52,069 nt of DNA from Desulfobacterales bacterium (GTDB taxonomy: Bacteria > Desulfobacterota > Desulfobacteria > Desulfobacterales > Desulfobacteraceae): the NCBI GenBank assembly GCA_023143455.1, contig JAGLHT010000015.1, positions 1 to 52,069 of the forward strand. The letters are read 5' to 3'. Numbering within the stretch: the first letter of the stretch is position 1; each line of letters begins with the position of its first letter. The translations under genes and the position numbers were made by a program. The notes under the pieces are model-generated. The model had not been told where the DNA came from. It ran no database searches and saw only the letters and a program-made list of their open reading frames with translations. Below, piece by piece: positions 16,790-25,586 of this stretch.

Positions 16790-18091
16790 TTATTCTTCAC
16801 AATTATCAAACAAACTATTTGACCTTTTTACAGCACAAAAATCCCCACACATAGTACAAACGTCTTCATCTGTTTTCTTTGGCATGGAAGATTCTCTGTA
16901 CTTTCGTGCTTTTTCAGGATCAATGGCACATGCAAACTGACCTTCCCAATCAAGTTCTTTTCTGTATGTTCCCATTTTATGATCAATGTCTACAGCTCCG
17001 GGCAAGCCTATTGCAATATCAGCAGCATGAGCTGCAATCCTTGCAGCCATAATCCCTTCTTTTACATCATCTGCCTCGGGAAGTCGCAAATGCTCTGCCG
17101 GAGTAACATAACATAGGAAATCTGCTCCATGCATTGCTGCAAGAGCTCCTCCAATTGCAGAAGTGATATGATCATAACCCGGTGCAATATCTGTAACCAA
17201 AGGTCCTAATACATAAAAAGGCGCATTATGGCATAATTTTTTTTGTAATTTCATATTCATTTCTATTTCATTTAAAGGAACATGCCCCGGTCCTTCAATC
17301 ATAACCTGCACATCTCTTTCCCAGGCTACTTTGGTAAGTTCTCCAAGAGTAATCAACTCTTGAATCTGAGGGCCATCAGTTGAGTCTTTTATAGCTCCAG
17401 GTCGAAGACCATCGCCTAGACTAATACAAACATCAAATTTTCGGCATATCTCTAAAAGCCTGTCAAAATGCTCATAAAATGGATTTTCCTTTTCGTTCTT
17501 AATCATCCACTCGGCAAGTATGGATCCGCCTCTGCTAACCACCCCGGTCTGCCTTTTGTTTGTTCTAAGACTCTCAATACATTTCTGGTTGAGCCCTGCA
17601 TGGATAGTAACAAAATCAATTCCATCCTTTGCATGTATTTCAACAGTTTCAAACCAATCATCAATAGTTATATCTTTTACCTGCTTTTGAGTACGGATAA
17701 GAGTGTCGTAAATTGGCACGGTTCCAATCATGATAGGAAGTTTTTCAACAAGTCTTGTTCTAAACCCCTGAGTGTCACCGGAAACGCTTAAATCCATAAC
17801 AGCATCAGCTTTATATTTAATAGCAAACTCAGCCTTTTTCATCTCAGATTCAAAAGAGCATTTATCCGCAGATACACCAAGATTTACATTAACCTTGGTT
17901 GTAAGCCCCTTACCAACACCTGCTCCGACAATTGATTTATGGTTTTTATTTGCAGGAATTGCAACGGATCCATTAGCAAGTCTTTCCAAAAGGTCATCTT
18001 TGGATATACTTTCACATTTTAAAACATCTTCCATTTGTTTTGTAACTATGCCTTTTGATGCTGCCTGTTTTTGAGTTAAATAATCACTCAT
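16790..18091 (-). CDS. thiC: Phosphomethylpyrimidine synthase ThiC
   Basis: 433 residues, the length of the short bacterial/archaeal-type ThiC. It is a radical SAM enzyme that rearranges aminoimidazole ribotide to hydroxymethylpyrimidine phosphate. The C-terminal cluster motif CTMCGDFC (Cx2Cx4C) is intact; core motifs include TIHAGL, SLGDGLRPG, IEGPGHVP and LCYVTPAEHL. The start ATG overlaps the thiD2E stop (ATGA at 18088-18091), so translation is coupled. It is the last gene of the riboswitch-controlled thi operon. Confidence 0.97.
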   Translation of the reverse strand: MSDYLTQKQAASKGIVTKQMEDVLKCESISKDDLLERLANGSVAIPANKNHKSIVGAGVGKGLTTKVNVNLGVSADKCSFESEMKKAEFAIKYKADAVMDLSVSGDTQGFRTRLVEKLPIMIGTVPIYDTLIRTQKQVKDITIDDWFETVEIHAKDGIDFVTIHAGLNQKCIESLRTNKRQTGVVSRGGSILAEWMIKNEKENPFYEHFDRLLEICRKFDVCISLGDGLRPGAIKDSTDGPQIQELITLGELTKVAWERDVQVMIEGPGHVPLNEIEMNMKLQKKLCHNAPFYVLGPLVTDIAPGYDHITSAIGGALAAMHGADFLCYVTPAEHLRLPEADDVKEGIMAARIAAHAADIAIGLPGAVDIDHKMGTYRKELDWEGQFACAIDPEKARKYRESSMPKKTDEDVCTMCGDFCAVKRSNSLFDNCEE

Positions 18092-19128
18092 ACTATGTTC
18101 TCCTTGTATATTTTTTTTATCTCTTTAATTTGTTTTGAAATATTATTGGAGCTGATAATCTCAGTTACAAGAGAAATGGTTTTTGCCCCATGCATAATTA
18201 CTTGGGATAGATTGCTTCTTTTAATTCCACCAATGGCAACAAATGGAATATCAATATTTTTCACAACATAATCAAGGTACTCAAACCCCACAGGATCACA
18301 AACATCTTCCTTTGTCTTGGTTGCAAAAACAGGACCTACTCCAATATAATCTGCACCATCTTTTACAGCTTTTTGAGCCTGCTCAGGAGAATGTGTTGAA
18401 ATACCAACCATCATATCCCCTGCAATTTTTTTTAGTTCTGCTGCTGGAAGATCGTCTTGCCCTGCATGAATTCCGTCAGCGTTTACCATCAAAGCAATGT
18501 CAGCATAATCATTTACAATAAAACTAACACCTGCTTGTTTTGTAATTTCTCTTATTTCAAGACATTCGTCATAAATTTGTTTAATACTCTTATAGTTAAG
18601 TTTTTCCCTGTATTGAAGAATATCAATTCCAGCATTCACCATTTCTTTTGCTACTTCAATATTAGTTTTCCCAAGGGAAAATTTTTCACCAAGTATGCCA
18701 TATATTCCTTGGGGAAGCTTTTTTTTAAAAAGAGAAAACATGGTTTTCTCAAGGGAATAAAGAACAAAACGGTTTTGCTCAACCAATTTGCCTGTTTCAT
18801 ATTCCCCTTTTGTTTTAAGTTGCTCTTCAATAGACCTAAAGGCTTCCTCAACTCTTTTAAAATTTGAAAGGCAAGTATCTTTTAAATTGACTCTCGCATC
18901 TGTTTTAGACATTTGCGATATCTCTTTTCCAACATCGAAAGCAGCATCACGAGATAGCAATAACTTGTCTTCTTTTCCTTTAAAAGTGAACCTGATGCCA
19001 TGACGCAATTTTCTTAAATCTGATGATATTTGAGTACTATTAAACGTAAATCGTGCAATATCTTCAAGGACTCTTAATCCCTCAGCAGATCGATTAATAT
19101 TAGCATCGATAATTCTATTTTCATTCAT
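18088..19128 (-). CDS. thiE: ThiD2-ThiE bifunctional thiamine phosphate synthase
   Basis: 346 residues from ATG 19128 behind AGGTGAT; the longer frame upstream overlaps thiF and is not needed. Residues about 1-130 (RIIDANINRSAEGLRVLEDIARF, then LRHGIRFTF) match the ThiD2 domain, a monofunctional HMP-phosphate kinase. Residues about 140-346 are ThiE: ILQYREK, VNDYADIALMVNADGIHAGQDDLP, GVGPVFATKTK and IGGI, which couples HMP-PP with thiazole phosphate. It explains why no separate thiD is present. It lies between thiF and thiC with overlapping stop and start. Confidence 0.92.
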   Translation of the reverse strand: MNENRIIDANINRSAEGLRVLEDIARFTFNSTQISSDLRKLRHGIRFTFKGKEDKLLLSRDAAFDVGKEISQMSKTDARVNLKDTCLSNFKRVEEAFRSIEEQLKTKGEYETGKLVEQNRFVLYSLEKTMFSLFKKKLPQGIYGILGEKFSLGKTNIEVAKEMVNAGIDILQYREKLNYKSIKQIYDECLEIREITKQAGVSFIVNDYADIALMVNADGIHAGQDDLPAAELKKIAGDMMVGISTHSPEQAQKAVKDGADYIGVGPVFATKTKEDVCDPVGFEYLDYVVKNIDIPFVAIGGIKRSNLSQVIMHGAKTISLVTEIISSNNISKQIKEIKKIYKENIV

Positions 19129-19151
19129 TTTATCACCTGTTAAGCCCCTTA

Positions 19152-19706
19152 TTAGGATTCTAAATTTATATGCTTTAAAACAATGCCTGCCATTATGGAA
19201 GCAATACAAAAAACTTTGGGCGGAAAAATATCAAAAGAATTGACACCCGAACAAAAATCTCCTGTTACATAACAATTTTCACCAAATTTCTGCACCCGGA
19301 TATTCTTCATATTTTCGCCCGCAACTCCTGATGCTGAAACAATCAAGCTCTTTTTATCACCAAGTTCCTCCATGAGCATTATTTTATTTTCTTTTAAATC
19401 AAAGCCCTCCACGATAATTTCACATTCTGAAAAAATAGAGTTTATGTTTTCTTTTGAAATCCTTACCATCTCTTTTACAATTTGAATGTTTGAATTTATT
19501 TTTTTTAAGTTATATTCAAGCATATCAACCTTTGGATTGCCGATCTGATCTGCAAAATAAAATTGCCTGTTCAAATTAGAAGGTTCAACATGATCAAAAT
19601 CAACAATTTTTAAATTCATAACTCCTGAGCGAATAAGTATTTTGCCCACATTTGACCCAATCCCGCCAATTCCAGCAATGCCAACTAATGTTTCTTTTTT
19701 ATTCAT
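19152..19706 (-). CDS. thiF: ThiS adenylyltransferase ThiF (short form)
   Basis: About 184 residues from ATG 19706, which overlaps the thiH stop (ATGA). The nucleotide-binding loop is GIAGIGGIGSNVGKIL, the Asp/Asn/Arg set is DFDHVEPSNLNRQFY, and the adenylation Asp lies in the following KVDMLE region. It activates the ThiS C-terminal Gly-Gly. It is a short ThiF typical of anaerobes, without the extended zinc-binding C-terminus of MoeB-like proteins. Confidence 0.92.
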   Translation of the reverse strand: MNKKETLVGIAGIGGIGSNVGKILIRSGVMNLKIVDFDHVEPSNLNRQFYFADQIGNPKVDMLEYNLKKINSNIQIVKEMVRISKENINSIFSECEIIVEGFDLKENKIMLMEELGDKKSLIVSASGVAGENMKNIRVQKFGENCYVTGDFCSGVNSFDIFPPKVFCIASIMAGIVLKHINLES

Positions 19707-20809
19707 GCAGCATCCCAATCTTTAAAAACCGCTTGATAACCTTTTTCTTTAATCATCTGTGCAATTTCATCAACATTTCTTGTATCAGAAAGCTCAAATT
19801 GAGGAATATTTCCTTTATTTACTTTTGAATATCCGCCAACATCAGTTTTAGAGCCCGCGGAAAATTTTGTTGCTCCAAGATGAATGAGTTTGTCCCTTAG
19901 CCATGCAGGTTCCCTTGTAGATATATTAATCCCAAGCCTTGGCATATATAGTCGCCATGCAAGCATAAATTGCACAAGAGTTTTATCAGATAGCAAATTT
20001 TTTGGAGATATCCCTCCTTCAGCTTTTGTCATTCTTGGAACAGAAACAGAAACTTCAACATCAGGATGTTTTTGTTCAAGATATTTCGCATGAAGCCCTG
20101 CAAAAAAAGCCTCAGATTGTACATTACCCAAACCATAAAGAGGGCCAATATTTATTGCTCGAAAGCCTGCAATAGCTCCTCTCTCAGGTGTGAGCAGCCT
20201 GTATTTATAATCTCTTTTCATGCCTTGTGGATGGACATCTTTGTAAATACTTTTATTATAGACTTCCTGATAAACAGTAAGCGAATCTGCTCCTGCATTT
20301 ATTAAAGTTTTATAGTCATTTGTATCCATGGGAAAAATTTCCAGGGCAATTGAAGAAAAATATTTTGTTAAAACTTGTATTGATTCAACCAAATAAGAAA
20401 TCGGTGTTTTAACTAAGTCTTCACCTGTAAGCAGCAAGACATGCTTAATTCCGCTATTTGAAAGAACTTTTGCTTCAGATTCTATTTCAGCAATGGAAAG
20501 TTTTTTTCTTTTAAATTGATTTTGCCTGTTAAAGCCACAATATGTGCAGGAATTATTGCAATAATCAGAAATATATAAAGGTGCATATAAAGAGATAACT
20601 CTACCAAAATATTGAATAGTAAGCTTGTTTGCCTGTTGAGCCATTTGTTCAATATATGGTGTGGCAGTATTTGATAATAAGCTTAACAAATCAAACTTAT
20701 CAAGGTTGTTTTTATTCAGAGAATTTTCAACATCCTGTGATGATACTGAATCAAAATATTCTTTAAAATCAAAGAACTCAAATTCAGTTATTTTTTCAAG
20801 AAATGACAT
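19703..20809 (-). CDS. thiH: 2-iminoacetate (tyrosine lyase) synthase ThiH
   Basis: 368 residues. The radical SAM cluster motif CNNSCTYCGF (Cx3Cx2C, about residues 84-91) follows LYISDY. It cleaves tyrosine to dehydroglycine and p-cresol, the oxygen-independent source of the thiazole nitrogen and carbon, in place of ThiO. The ATG at 20809 overlaps the thiG stop (TGATG) and sits behind GGGAGAG; a TTG one codon earlier is less likely. Confidence 0.96.
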   Translation of the reverse strand: MSFLEKITEFEFFDFKEYFDSVSSQDVENSLNKNNLDKFDLLSLLSNTATPYIEQMAQQANKLTIQYFGRVISLYAPLYISDYCNNSCTYCGFNRQNQFKRKKLSIAEIESEAKVLSNSGIKHVLLLTGEDLVKTPISYLVESIQVLTKYFSSIALEIFPMDTNDYKTLINAGADSLTVYQEVYNKSIYKDVHPQGMKRDYKYRLLTPERGAIAGFRAINIGPLYGLGNVQSEAFFAGLHAKYLEQKHPDVEVSVSVPRMTKAEGGISPKNLLSDKTLVQFMLAWRLYMPRLGINISTREPAWLRDKLIHLGATKFSAGSKTDVGGYSKVNKGNIPQFELSDTRNVDEIAQMIKEKGYQAVFKDWDAA

Positions 20810-21582
20810 CAACTCTCTCCCAGAAAACCTGTTAGGGGTGATGAAGCCTCGGCAAAAGTTTTTTTATCTTCCATTTTAGCAAGAAAAGCCTTGCGACCTG
20901 CTATTACAGCCATTGAAAAAGCAAGAGCCACATCAGGAGGATTACTGCTTGTTGCAATTGCTGTATTGACCAAAACAGCATCAGCACCTATCTCCATTGC
21001 GCAGGCTGCCTGAGATGGTCTGCCAATACCGGCGTCAACAATAACTGGAATTGATGATTCTCTTATTATCATTTCAATCATCTCAATCATTTCAAGCCCC
21101 CGGTTTGATCCGATCGGAGAACCCAAAGGCATAACAGCTGCAGCACCAGCATCTTGAAGTTGTCTTGAAAATGTAATATCCGGCATCATATACGGCAATA
21201 CTATAAACCCTTCTTTTGCAAGTACTTCTGTGGTTTTAAGTGTTTCATAATTATCAGGCATGAGATATTTCATGTCTTTTATAACTTCTATTTTAATAAA
21301 ATCACCACATCCACCTTCTCTTGCAAGCCTGGCAATCCTTACAGCTTCATCTCTTGTTCTTGCACCCGATGTGTTTGGCAAAAGAGTGACAGTTTTTGGG
21401 ATATAATTTAGAATATTGTCATCTTTATCATTATTATCCACTCGCCGCAAAGCAACAGTAATCATTTCAGAACCACTTTTTTCAAGCATTTCAGGAATTA
21501 TTGATTTTGATGCAAACTTCCCGGTTCCTGTAAAAAGCCTATTGGTAAATTCTTTGCCACCAATTGTTAAAATATCACTCAT
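20809..21582 (-). CDS. thiG: Thiazole synthase ThiG
   Basis: 257 residues, a TIM-barrel enzyme joining deoxyxylulose phosphate, dehydroglycine and ThiS thiocarboxylate. Signatures: [10 protein letters not shown], the Schiff-base lysine in [39 protein letters not shown] and [12 protein letters not shown]. Its start codon directly abuts the thiS stop. Confidence 0.97.
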   Translation of the reverse strand: MSDILTIGGKEFTNRLFTGTGKFASKSIIPEMLEKSGSEMITVALRRVDNNDKDDNILNYIPKTVTLLPNTSGARTRDEAVRIARLAREGGCGDFIKIEVIKDMKYLMPDNYETLKTTEVLAKEGFIVLPYMMPDITFSRQLQDAGAAAVMPLGSPIGSNRGLEMIEMIEMIIRESSIPVIVDAGIGRPSQAACAMEIGADAVLVNTAIATSSNPPDVALAFSMAVIAGRKAFLAKMEDKKTFAEASSPLTGFLGES

Positions 21583-21780
21583 CTATCCACCTCCTACAAA
21601 AGTCACAAATTCAATCTTATCATCATCATTAAGGTTCGTTTCCCCCCAATTTTCTTTTTTGATAATCTTTAAGTTCACTTCAACCACAAGCCCTAAAGGA
21701 TCATAACCTTTTTCATTGATGAGTTGTTCAAGGGTAGTCTTTGTTGTTTCAACCCTCTCACCATTCAGATATAAATTCAT
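21583..21780 (-). CDS. thiS: Sulfur carrier protein ThiS
   Basis: 65 residues from ATG 21780, six bases after GAGG; the upstream in-frame TTG is not needed. Ubiquitin-like fold with LNGE near the start and the C-terminal Gly-Gly-Gly, where ThiF adenylates and sulfur is loaded. First gene of the thi operon, below the TPP riboswitch. Confidence 0.95.
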   Translation of the reverse strand: MNLYLNGERVETTKTTLEQLINEKGYDPLGLVVEVNLKIIKKENWGETNLNDDDKIEFVTFVGGG

Positions 21781-21851
21781 AGATATCCTCAAACATCAAA
21801 ATGTATTTGATAGAGTTAAAACCAAAATAATATTAGGGAATTTAGATTGTC

Positions 21852-21884
21852 AAAAAAAACAACGAAAGGCTTTTTTAAAGCAGT
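21852..21884 (-). terminator. Riboswitch expression platform terminator
   Basis: On the minus strand GCTTTAAAAAAGC forms a short stem, followed after CTTTCG by TTGTTTTTTTT. It lies between the TPP aptamer and thiS. The stem is weak by itself and could be extended by bases of the aptamer's 3' arm. Confidence 0.55.
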
Positions 21885-21975
21885 CACTTCCCTACGCCGG
21901 TACTAACCGTATCAGGTTCTATGGGTTGGAGATTACAATCTCCTCTCAGCTTTTTAAGGCACCCCCAGCGAAACA
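21885..21975 (-). ncRNA. TPP riboswitch (THI element)
   Basis: On the minus strand the conserved core is present in order: CTGGGGGTGCC, GCTGAGAGGAGA, AACCC, GAACCTGATACGGTTAGTACC and GGCGTAGGGAAG. Thiamine pyrophosphate binding shuts off the operon. Just downstream, 21852-21884 holds a GCTT/AAGC hairpin with an eight-T run, so control is probably by transcription termination. Confidence 0.97.
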
Positions 21976-21986
21976 AAATTAAAAAC

Positions 21987-22014
21987 AGTTTACAAGTTTT
22001 ACAACAAAAGTCAA
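21987..22014 (-). promoter_or_regulatory. Promoter of the thi operon
   Basis: Minus-strand TTGACT (22009-22014) and TAAACT (21987-21992) are separated by 16 bases, and the TPP aptamer begins about 12 bases further on. The placement fits sigma70-type initiation right before the riboswitch. Confidence 0.6.
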
Positions 22015-22054
22015 CTCCCAGTTAAAATAATAATTTTACACATTTGCACAAAAG

Positions 22055-22285
22055 CATCGGCAAGCACCCGTTACGGTATATCCGCCTTACATGCCCTATT
22101 GCCTGAAGGATTTTTTAAAGTTCAACCTGAAGGTCACACGCAAAAGACCTTCCATTAAATCACGGAAACTGCGGGCAAGTGTGTCCTCAAACAATCCGTG
22201 ATTTTAGCATTCCAGGTCTTTGGAACTTTTACAAAAATCCCAGGCAATCCGGTCATGCAAGGCAGACACACCTTCACTGGCGACT
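22055..22285 (-). ncRNA. Unassigned structured RNA: about 230-nt long hairpin
   Basis: The stretch folds into one long irregular hairpin: GGTGTGTCTGCC/GGCGGATATACC (minus strand), then TTGCATG.../CATGTAA and TTGCCTG/CAGGCAA, GGATTTTT.../AAAAATCC with GTTC/GAAC, and AAATCACGGA/TCCGTGATTT closing a loop of about 28 bases. Mismatches read as G-U pairs on the minus strand but as A-C on the plus strand, which suggests a minus-strand RNA. One arm holds an alternative small hairpin AAGGTC/GACCTT. It has no coding potential. The long hairpin with a central bubble recalls 6S RNA, but I cannot confirm the family. Confidence 0.55.
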
Positions 22286-22482
22286 GTACCAACCAACTAA
22301 GCAATCAATAAATTGATTAGTGACATATTTAATGTAACCAAAATCCTGTTTACATCCATTATTGTATTTGATACTGATTTATTAAAGAGTGATTATTAGA
22401 CATGATAAATTATTAATTATATTGAAATTTGGGAAGATTACATCAAAACATATAATAATTGTTTGAAGCTAAAGGTAAAAAA

Positions 22483-23031
22483 ATGGCAACTGGTCTCAGC
22501 ACGAAATTGACAGGGCAAATAGGCGAACATCTTGTTACCGCTGAACTTGGGAGGAGAGGAATATTAGCCACTCCATTTTCTGGGAATGTCCCCGAAATTG
22601 ATATTCTTGCATATGCAAACAATATTACCGGACATATTCAAGTAAAGGCAATAAATAAAACTTCTTGGCAGTTTGATGTTCGTAAATTTCTAAATGTGGA
22701 GCTAACCAATGAAGGACAAAAAATAATAGGTCTAAATACTGATTTAGATAAAAATATCATTTGTGTGTTTGTAGCGATTGGTTCTGGTCTTGGTGAAGAT
22801 GAGTTTTATATTTTTAAGTGGGGTTGGCTTCAGAATTATTTTTTTAAAAATTACAAAGGTAGAGTTCCTCCCAAAAATATTAAATCATTCCATTGTGCTA
22901 TTTGGAAACGAGACATGACTGAACATCTGGGTATTGCTGAGGAGGGCGGTTGTGGATTGTGGAAAATCATCGATTGCGATTATGTACAGGTTCTTAATGC
23001 AGTGGAGCGGTTAAAAGGGGAAACTGTTTGA
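22483..23031 (+). CDS. PD-(D/E)XK-like putative nuclease
   Basis: 182 residues from ATG 22483 behind AAAGGT. The core PEIDILAYANN...GHIQVKAINK has the E-x-D...QxK pattern of the restriction-endonuclease fold, preceded by a helix GEHLVTAELGRRG with a possible acidic ligand. Relatives I recall are small stand-alone proteins found in genomic islands; function unproven (DNA nuclease or Holliday-junction type). It stands alone between the long hairpin and an inverted repeat that overlaps its 3' end, and may be an acquired gene. Confidence 0.65.
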   Translation: MATGLSTKLTGQIGEHLVTAELGRRGILATPFSGNVPEIDILAYANNITGHIQVKAINKTSWQFDVRKFLNVELTNEGQKIIGLNTDLDKNIICVFVAIGSGLGEDEFYIFKWGWLQNYFFKNYKGRVPPKNIKSFHCAIWKRDMTEHLGIAEEGGCGLWKIIDCDYVQVLNAVERLKGETV

Positions 23032-23078
23032 GCAAAGCGAGTTTTTCCCCTTGAGCGCAGCGGGATTTAGAACCTGTA
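22985..23078. repeat. Imperfect inverted repeat overlapping the nuclease gene end
   Basis: TACAGGTTCT (22985-22994) and AGAACCTGTA (23069-23078) are perfect arms. GGGGAAAC (23017-23024) and GTTTTTCCCC (23041-23050) form an inner stem, and GAGCAAAGCGAG/GAGCGCAGCGGG is a degenerate direct repeat inside. It could be a terminator, or an attC-like end, but no GTTRRRY core is clear. Confidence 0.5.
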
Positions 23079-23157
23079 TAAATCGTTCAATCTGATTTTA
23101 CACAATCCATAATCGCCCTTATATATTGAAATATGGATTGTTTATGTTTATCTGTTC

Positions 23158-23706
23158 TTATATTTTCTGTTCATTTTCCATAAAACATGGAATGCATAGA
23201 TATTTATCGTCAAACCTTCTGATTCTTGATTCCATAGTCATTTCTTTACAATTTTCACACTCAATACTTTGTAAAATTCGTGCAGGTTTTACTGGAGGGG
23301 CTGTTATATCCTCAATTTTGAAAAGTGTATCAAGGTCAGCGTTCATTATCTCTTCTATATAGGCGTTTCTATCATCCCGGTTCCCTGCCGGCTTAATATA
23401 AACAGCTCTAAACCCAATATTTTCTTCTCTGTCAAAAAATGTAAACCCAGCCTTACCAAAATCTTTGTGAATCAAATTGCCCTTACCAAAAGTACAATCT
23501 GTTAAGAACTGTATGGCATCAACTCCGCACATATCTGTTTCAACAACACAAACCAAAGGTTTGGCATTTGGTAATCTGGTGTCGCCCATATTAAATTTTT
23601 GTATTGCAAGCTCAGATACACGTATCCCGATTGCAAGTCCCGGACAAGTATGTCCATGAAAATTAATGGTTTTATCAATAAGATCTTTGTCTATGTTACA
23701 TGTCAT
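23158..23706 (-). CDS. FmdE-family protein
   Basis: 182 residues. The N-terminal domain has FHGHTCPGLAIGIRVSELA, CGVDAIQFLTDCTFGKGN and FYDR-like FFDREENIGFRAV, the Cys/His-rich core of FmdE (formylmethanofuran dehydrogenase subunit E family). The C-terminal zinc ribbon is CENC...CIPC. RBS AAAGGAT. It is the last gene of a unit with a FecBCD-like importer. FmdE-like proteins are tied to molybdenum/tungsten enzymes in methanogens; in sulfate reducers the role is unknown, so a metal or metal-cofactor link is inference. Confidence 0.88.
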   Translation of the reverse strand: MTCNIDKDLIDKTINFHGHTCPGLAIGIRVSELAIQKFNMGDTRLPNAKPLVCVVETDMCGVDAIQFLTDCTFGKGNLIHKDFGKAGFTFFDREENIGFRAVYIKPAGNRDDRNAYIEEIMNADLDTLFKIEDITAPPVKPARILQSIECENCKEMTMESRIRRFDDKYLCIPCFMENEQKI

Positions 23707-23732
23707 TCTTAGCTATCCTTTTTTTAATTCTG

Positions 23733-24503
23733 TTATGCAGCATTTGTTAATTCTCCGGGAATAATAACAGGATACCCATTATGCTGAAGTATTTCCACAG
23801 GTATCCCATAAACTGATTCCACCATTAAACATGAGATCTCCTTTATATCACCTGCCCCATAAATTGAACCATTCTGTAAAAACAGATATTTGTCCGAATA
23901 CCTTAAAGCTGTATTAAGGTCATGCATAGTCATTACTGCTGAAACATTGTGTTCCTTTACAACTCTTTTTACAAGCCCAAGTATCTCTGCCTGATTTTTT
24001 AAATCAAGGTTACTTGTAGGCTCATCTAATAAAAACAAATCAGTCTCCTGAACAAAGGCTCTTGCAATTGAAACTTTTTGCAGTTCCCCTCCACTCATCT
24101 GATCAATATATTTTAATGAAAGGTGCTCAAGATTAAGCCTTTTTATCACAGCATCAACCTTTTTAATGTCATCCTTTGAAACTCTCCACTTAATATGAGG
24201 ACGTCTTCCTAAAAGTATGGCATCAAAAGCTGTTAGCTTTGCAGTATCATTATTTTGGGCGACATAACTCATCTGTTTTGCAATTTCGGTAACATTCATA
24301 TTGAGAGTATCTTTATCATTGATATAAACATCTCCCTTATCTCTTTTTAATATTGAATTAATGCACTTTAAGAGGGTGGTTTTGCCAACACCGTTTGGTC
24401 CAAGGATTGCTAATATTTCTCCCTTTTCCACACTGAAATTGATATTATTTAAAACATTATGGCTGTTATACTTAAATGTTAAATCATTAATGTTTAGTAT
24501 CAT
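23733..24503 (-). CDS. ABC ATPase, FecE/BtuD/MolC type
   Basis: 256 residues. Walker A GPNGVGKTT, Q-loop YVAQN, signature MSGGELQK, Walker B LFLLDEPTSNLD and the H-loop MTMHDLNTALRY. The family energises import of iron chelates, cobalamin, haem or molybdate. The start overlaps the permease stop by four bases (ATGA type). Confidence 0.92.
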   Translation of the reverse strand: MILNINDLTFKYNSHNVLNNINFSVEKGEILAILGPNGVGKTTLLKCINSILKRDKGDVYINDKDTLNMNVTEIAKQMSYVAQNNDTAKLTAFDAILLGRRPHIKWRVSKDDIKKVDAVIKRLNLEHLSLKYIDQMSGGELQKVSIARAFVQETDLFLLDEPTSNLDLKNQAEILGLVKRVVKEHNVSAVMTMHDLNTALRYSDKYLFLQNGSIYGAGDIKEISCLMVESVYGIPVEILQHNGYPVIIPGELTNAA

Positions 24504-25570
24504 CGTCTTTTTCCTCTAATGATTAAATATATAAAAACCGGTGCCCCAAGAAATGATGTCAAAACTGAAACAGGAAGAATATGGGGGCTTAAAATAAGTC
24601 TTGCTACAATATCGGAAGCAAGAAGAAGCAAGCTTCCTGATATAATAGTTCCCGGCAAAAGAAACCTATGATCATCCCCTATTATTCTTCTGACCATATG
24701 TGGAGCCACAAGCCCCACAAAACCGATAATTCCCACAAATGAAATAATAACAGATGTGACAAATGAAGCTATTATCATGCCCAAAAGCCTTGTTCTTTCA
24801 ATTTTTACTCCGACTCCTTTTGCAGTCTCGTCCCCGGCATCAGCAGCATTATAATTCCAGGCATTCATAAAAAAGAAACCCATGGAAAAAAGTGTCACAA
24901 AAGAAAGAAAGAAAATTTCGCTCCATCCTGTACGGGCAACATCTCCAAATGTCCAGAATACCATGGCAGCAAGCTGCACATCATCTGCAAAAAATTGGAG
25001 GAGCATTGTGCCTGCTGTAAACAAAGAACCTAATGCCACGCCGGTAAGAATCATAACTTCCGGGCTTCCTTGCCTTAATTTTGAAACTGCAAGGATTATT
25101 AACGCTGCTATCATTGAAAATATAAAAGCTGAGAAAGTAGTTAGATATGGATTTGAAATAGCAACTGCATCACTGATCGAGCTTGCCATTGTTCCAGAGC
25201 CTAATATCATGACAGAAAAAGCAGCTCCAAATGCTGCAGCATGGGAGATACCAAGTGTAAAAGGAGAGCCTAAAGGATTGCGTAAAACAGACTGCATTAC
25301 AGCTCCTGAAACTGCAAGCCCTGCACCTGCAACAATTGCTGTAAGCACCTGGGGCAGCCTAATATTAAAAATAATAATATCAAATCTCTTAGAAACTGTC
25401 ATACCTGCCAGGCTTTTTACAACGTCAATAAAAGGAATCTGTACAGCTCCAACTGAAATGCCTATCACAAACAACAATACAAGGCATATCAATGCAATTG
25501 TAATGAATATAATCTTTTTCCCAATATATTTATAATACTCAGCAGGTAAAACTCCATCATCAAAATGCAT
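24500..25570 (-). CDS. FecCD-family ABC permease
   Basis: 356 residues with about ten membrane helices. Signatures: RLPQVLTAIVAGAGLAVSGA, QSVLRNPLGSPFTLGIS, GIIGFVGLVAPHMVR and RLILSPHILPVSVLTSFLGAPVF. The initial residues up to about 18 are cytosolic. It works as a homodimer with the ATPase at 23733 and receives ligand from the binding protein at 25587, 16 bp upstream. Confidence 0.93.
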   Translation of the reverse strand: MHFDDGVLPAEYYKYIGKKIIFITIALICLVLLFVIGISVGAVQIPFIDVVKSLAGMTVSKRFDIIIFNIRLPQVLTAIVAGAGLAVSGAVMQSVLRNPLGSPFTLGISHAAAFGAAFSVMILGSGTMASSISDAVAISNPYLTTFSAFIFSMIAALIILAVSKLRQGSPEVMILTGVALGSLFTAGTMLLQFFADDVQLAAMVFWTFGDVARTGWSEIFFLSFVTLFSMGFFFMNAWNYNAADAGDETAKGVGVKIERTRLLGMIIASFVTSVIISFVGIIGFVGLVAPHMVRRIIGDDHRFLLPGTIISGSLLLLASDIVARLILSPHILPVSVLTSFLGAPVFIYLIIRGKRR

Positions 25571-25586
25571 ATTAACTCCAAAAGCT

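Noticed and set aside
22055-22285. RNase P RNA, SRP RNA or tmRNA as identity of the long hairpin
   Set aside because: The diagnostic sequences of these RNAs (for example the GAGGAAAGTCC block of RNase P) are not present; only the general hairpin shape of 6S RNA is shared.
22985-23078. attC site at the end of the nuclease gene
   Set aside because: Arms pair well and overlap the stop as in cassettes, but no GTTRRRY core or paired RYYYAAC is clear, and the locus is 20 kb from intI.
24882-25535. 217-codon plus-strand frame over the FecCD permease
   Set aside because: Antisense shadow of a membrane protein gene with biased codons; no RBS and no family pattern.
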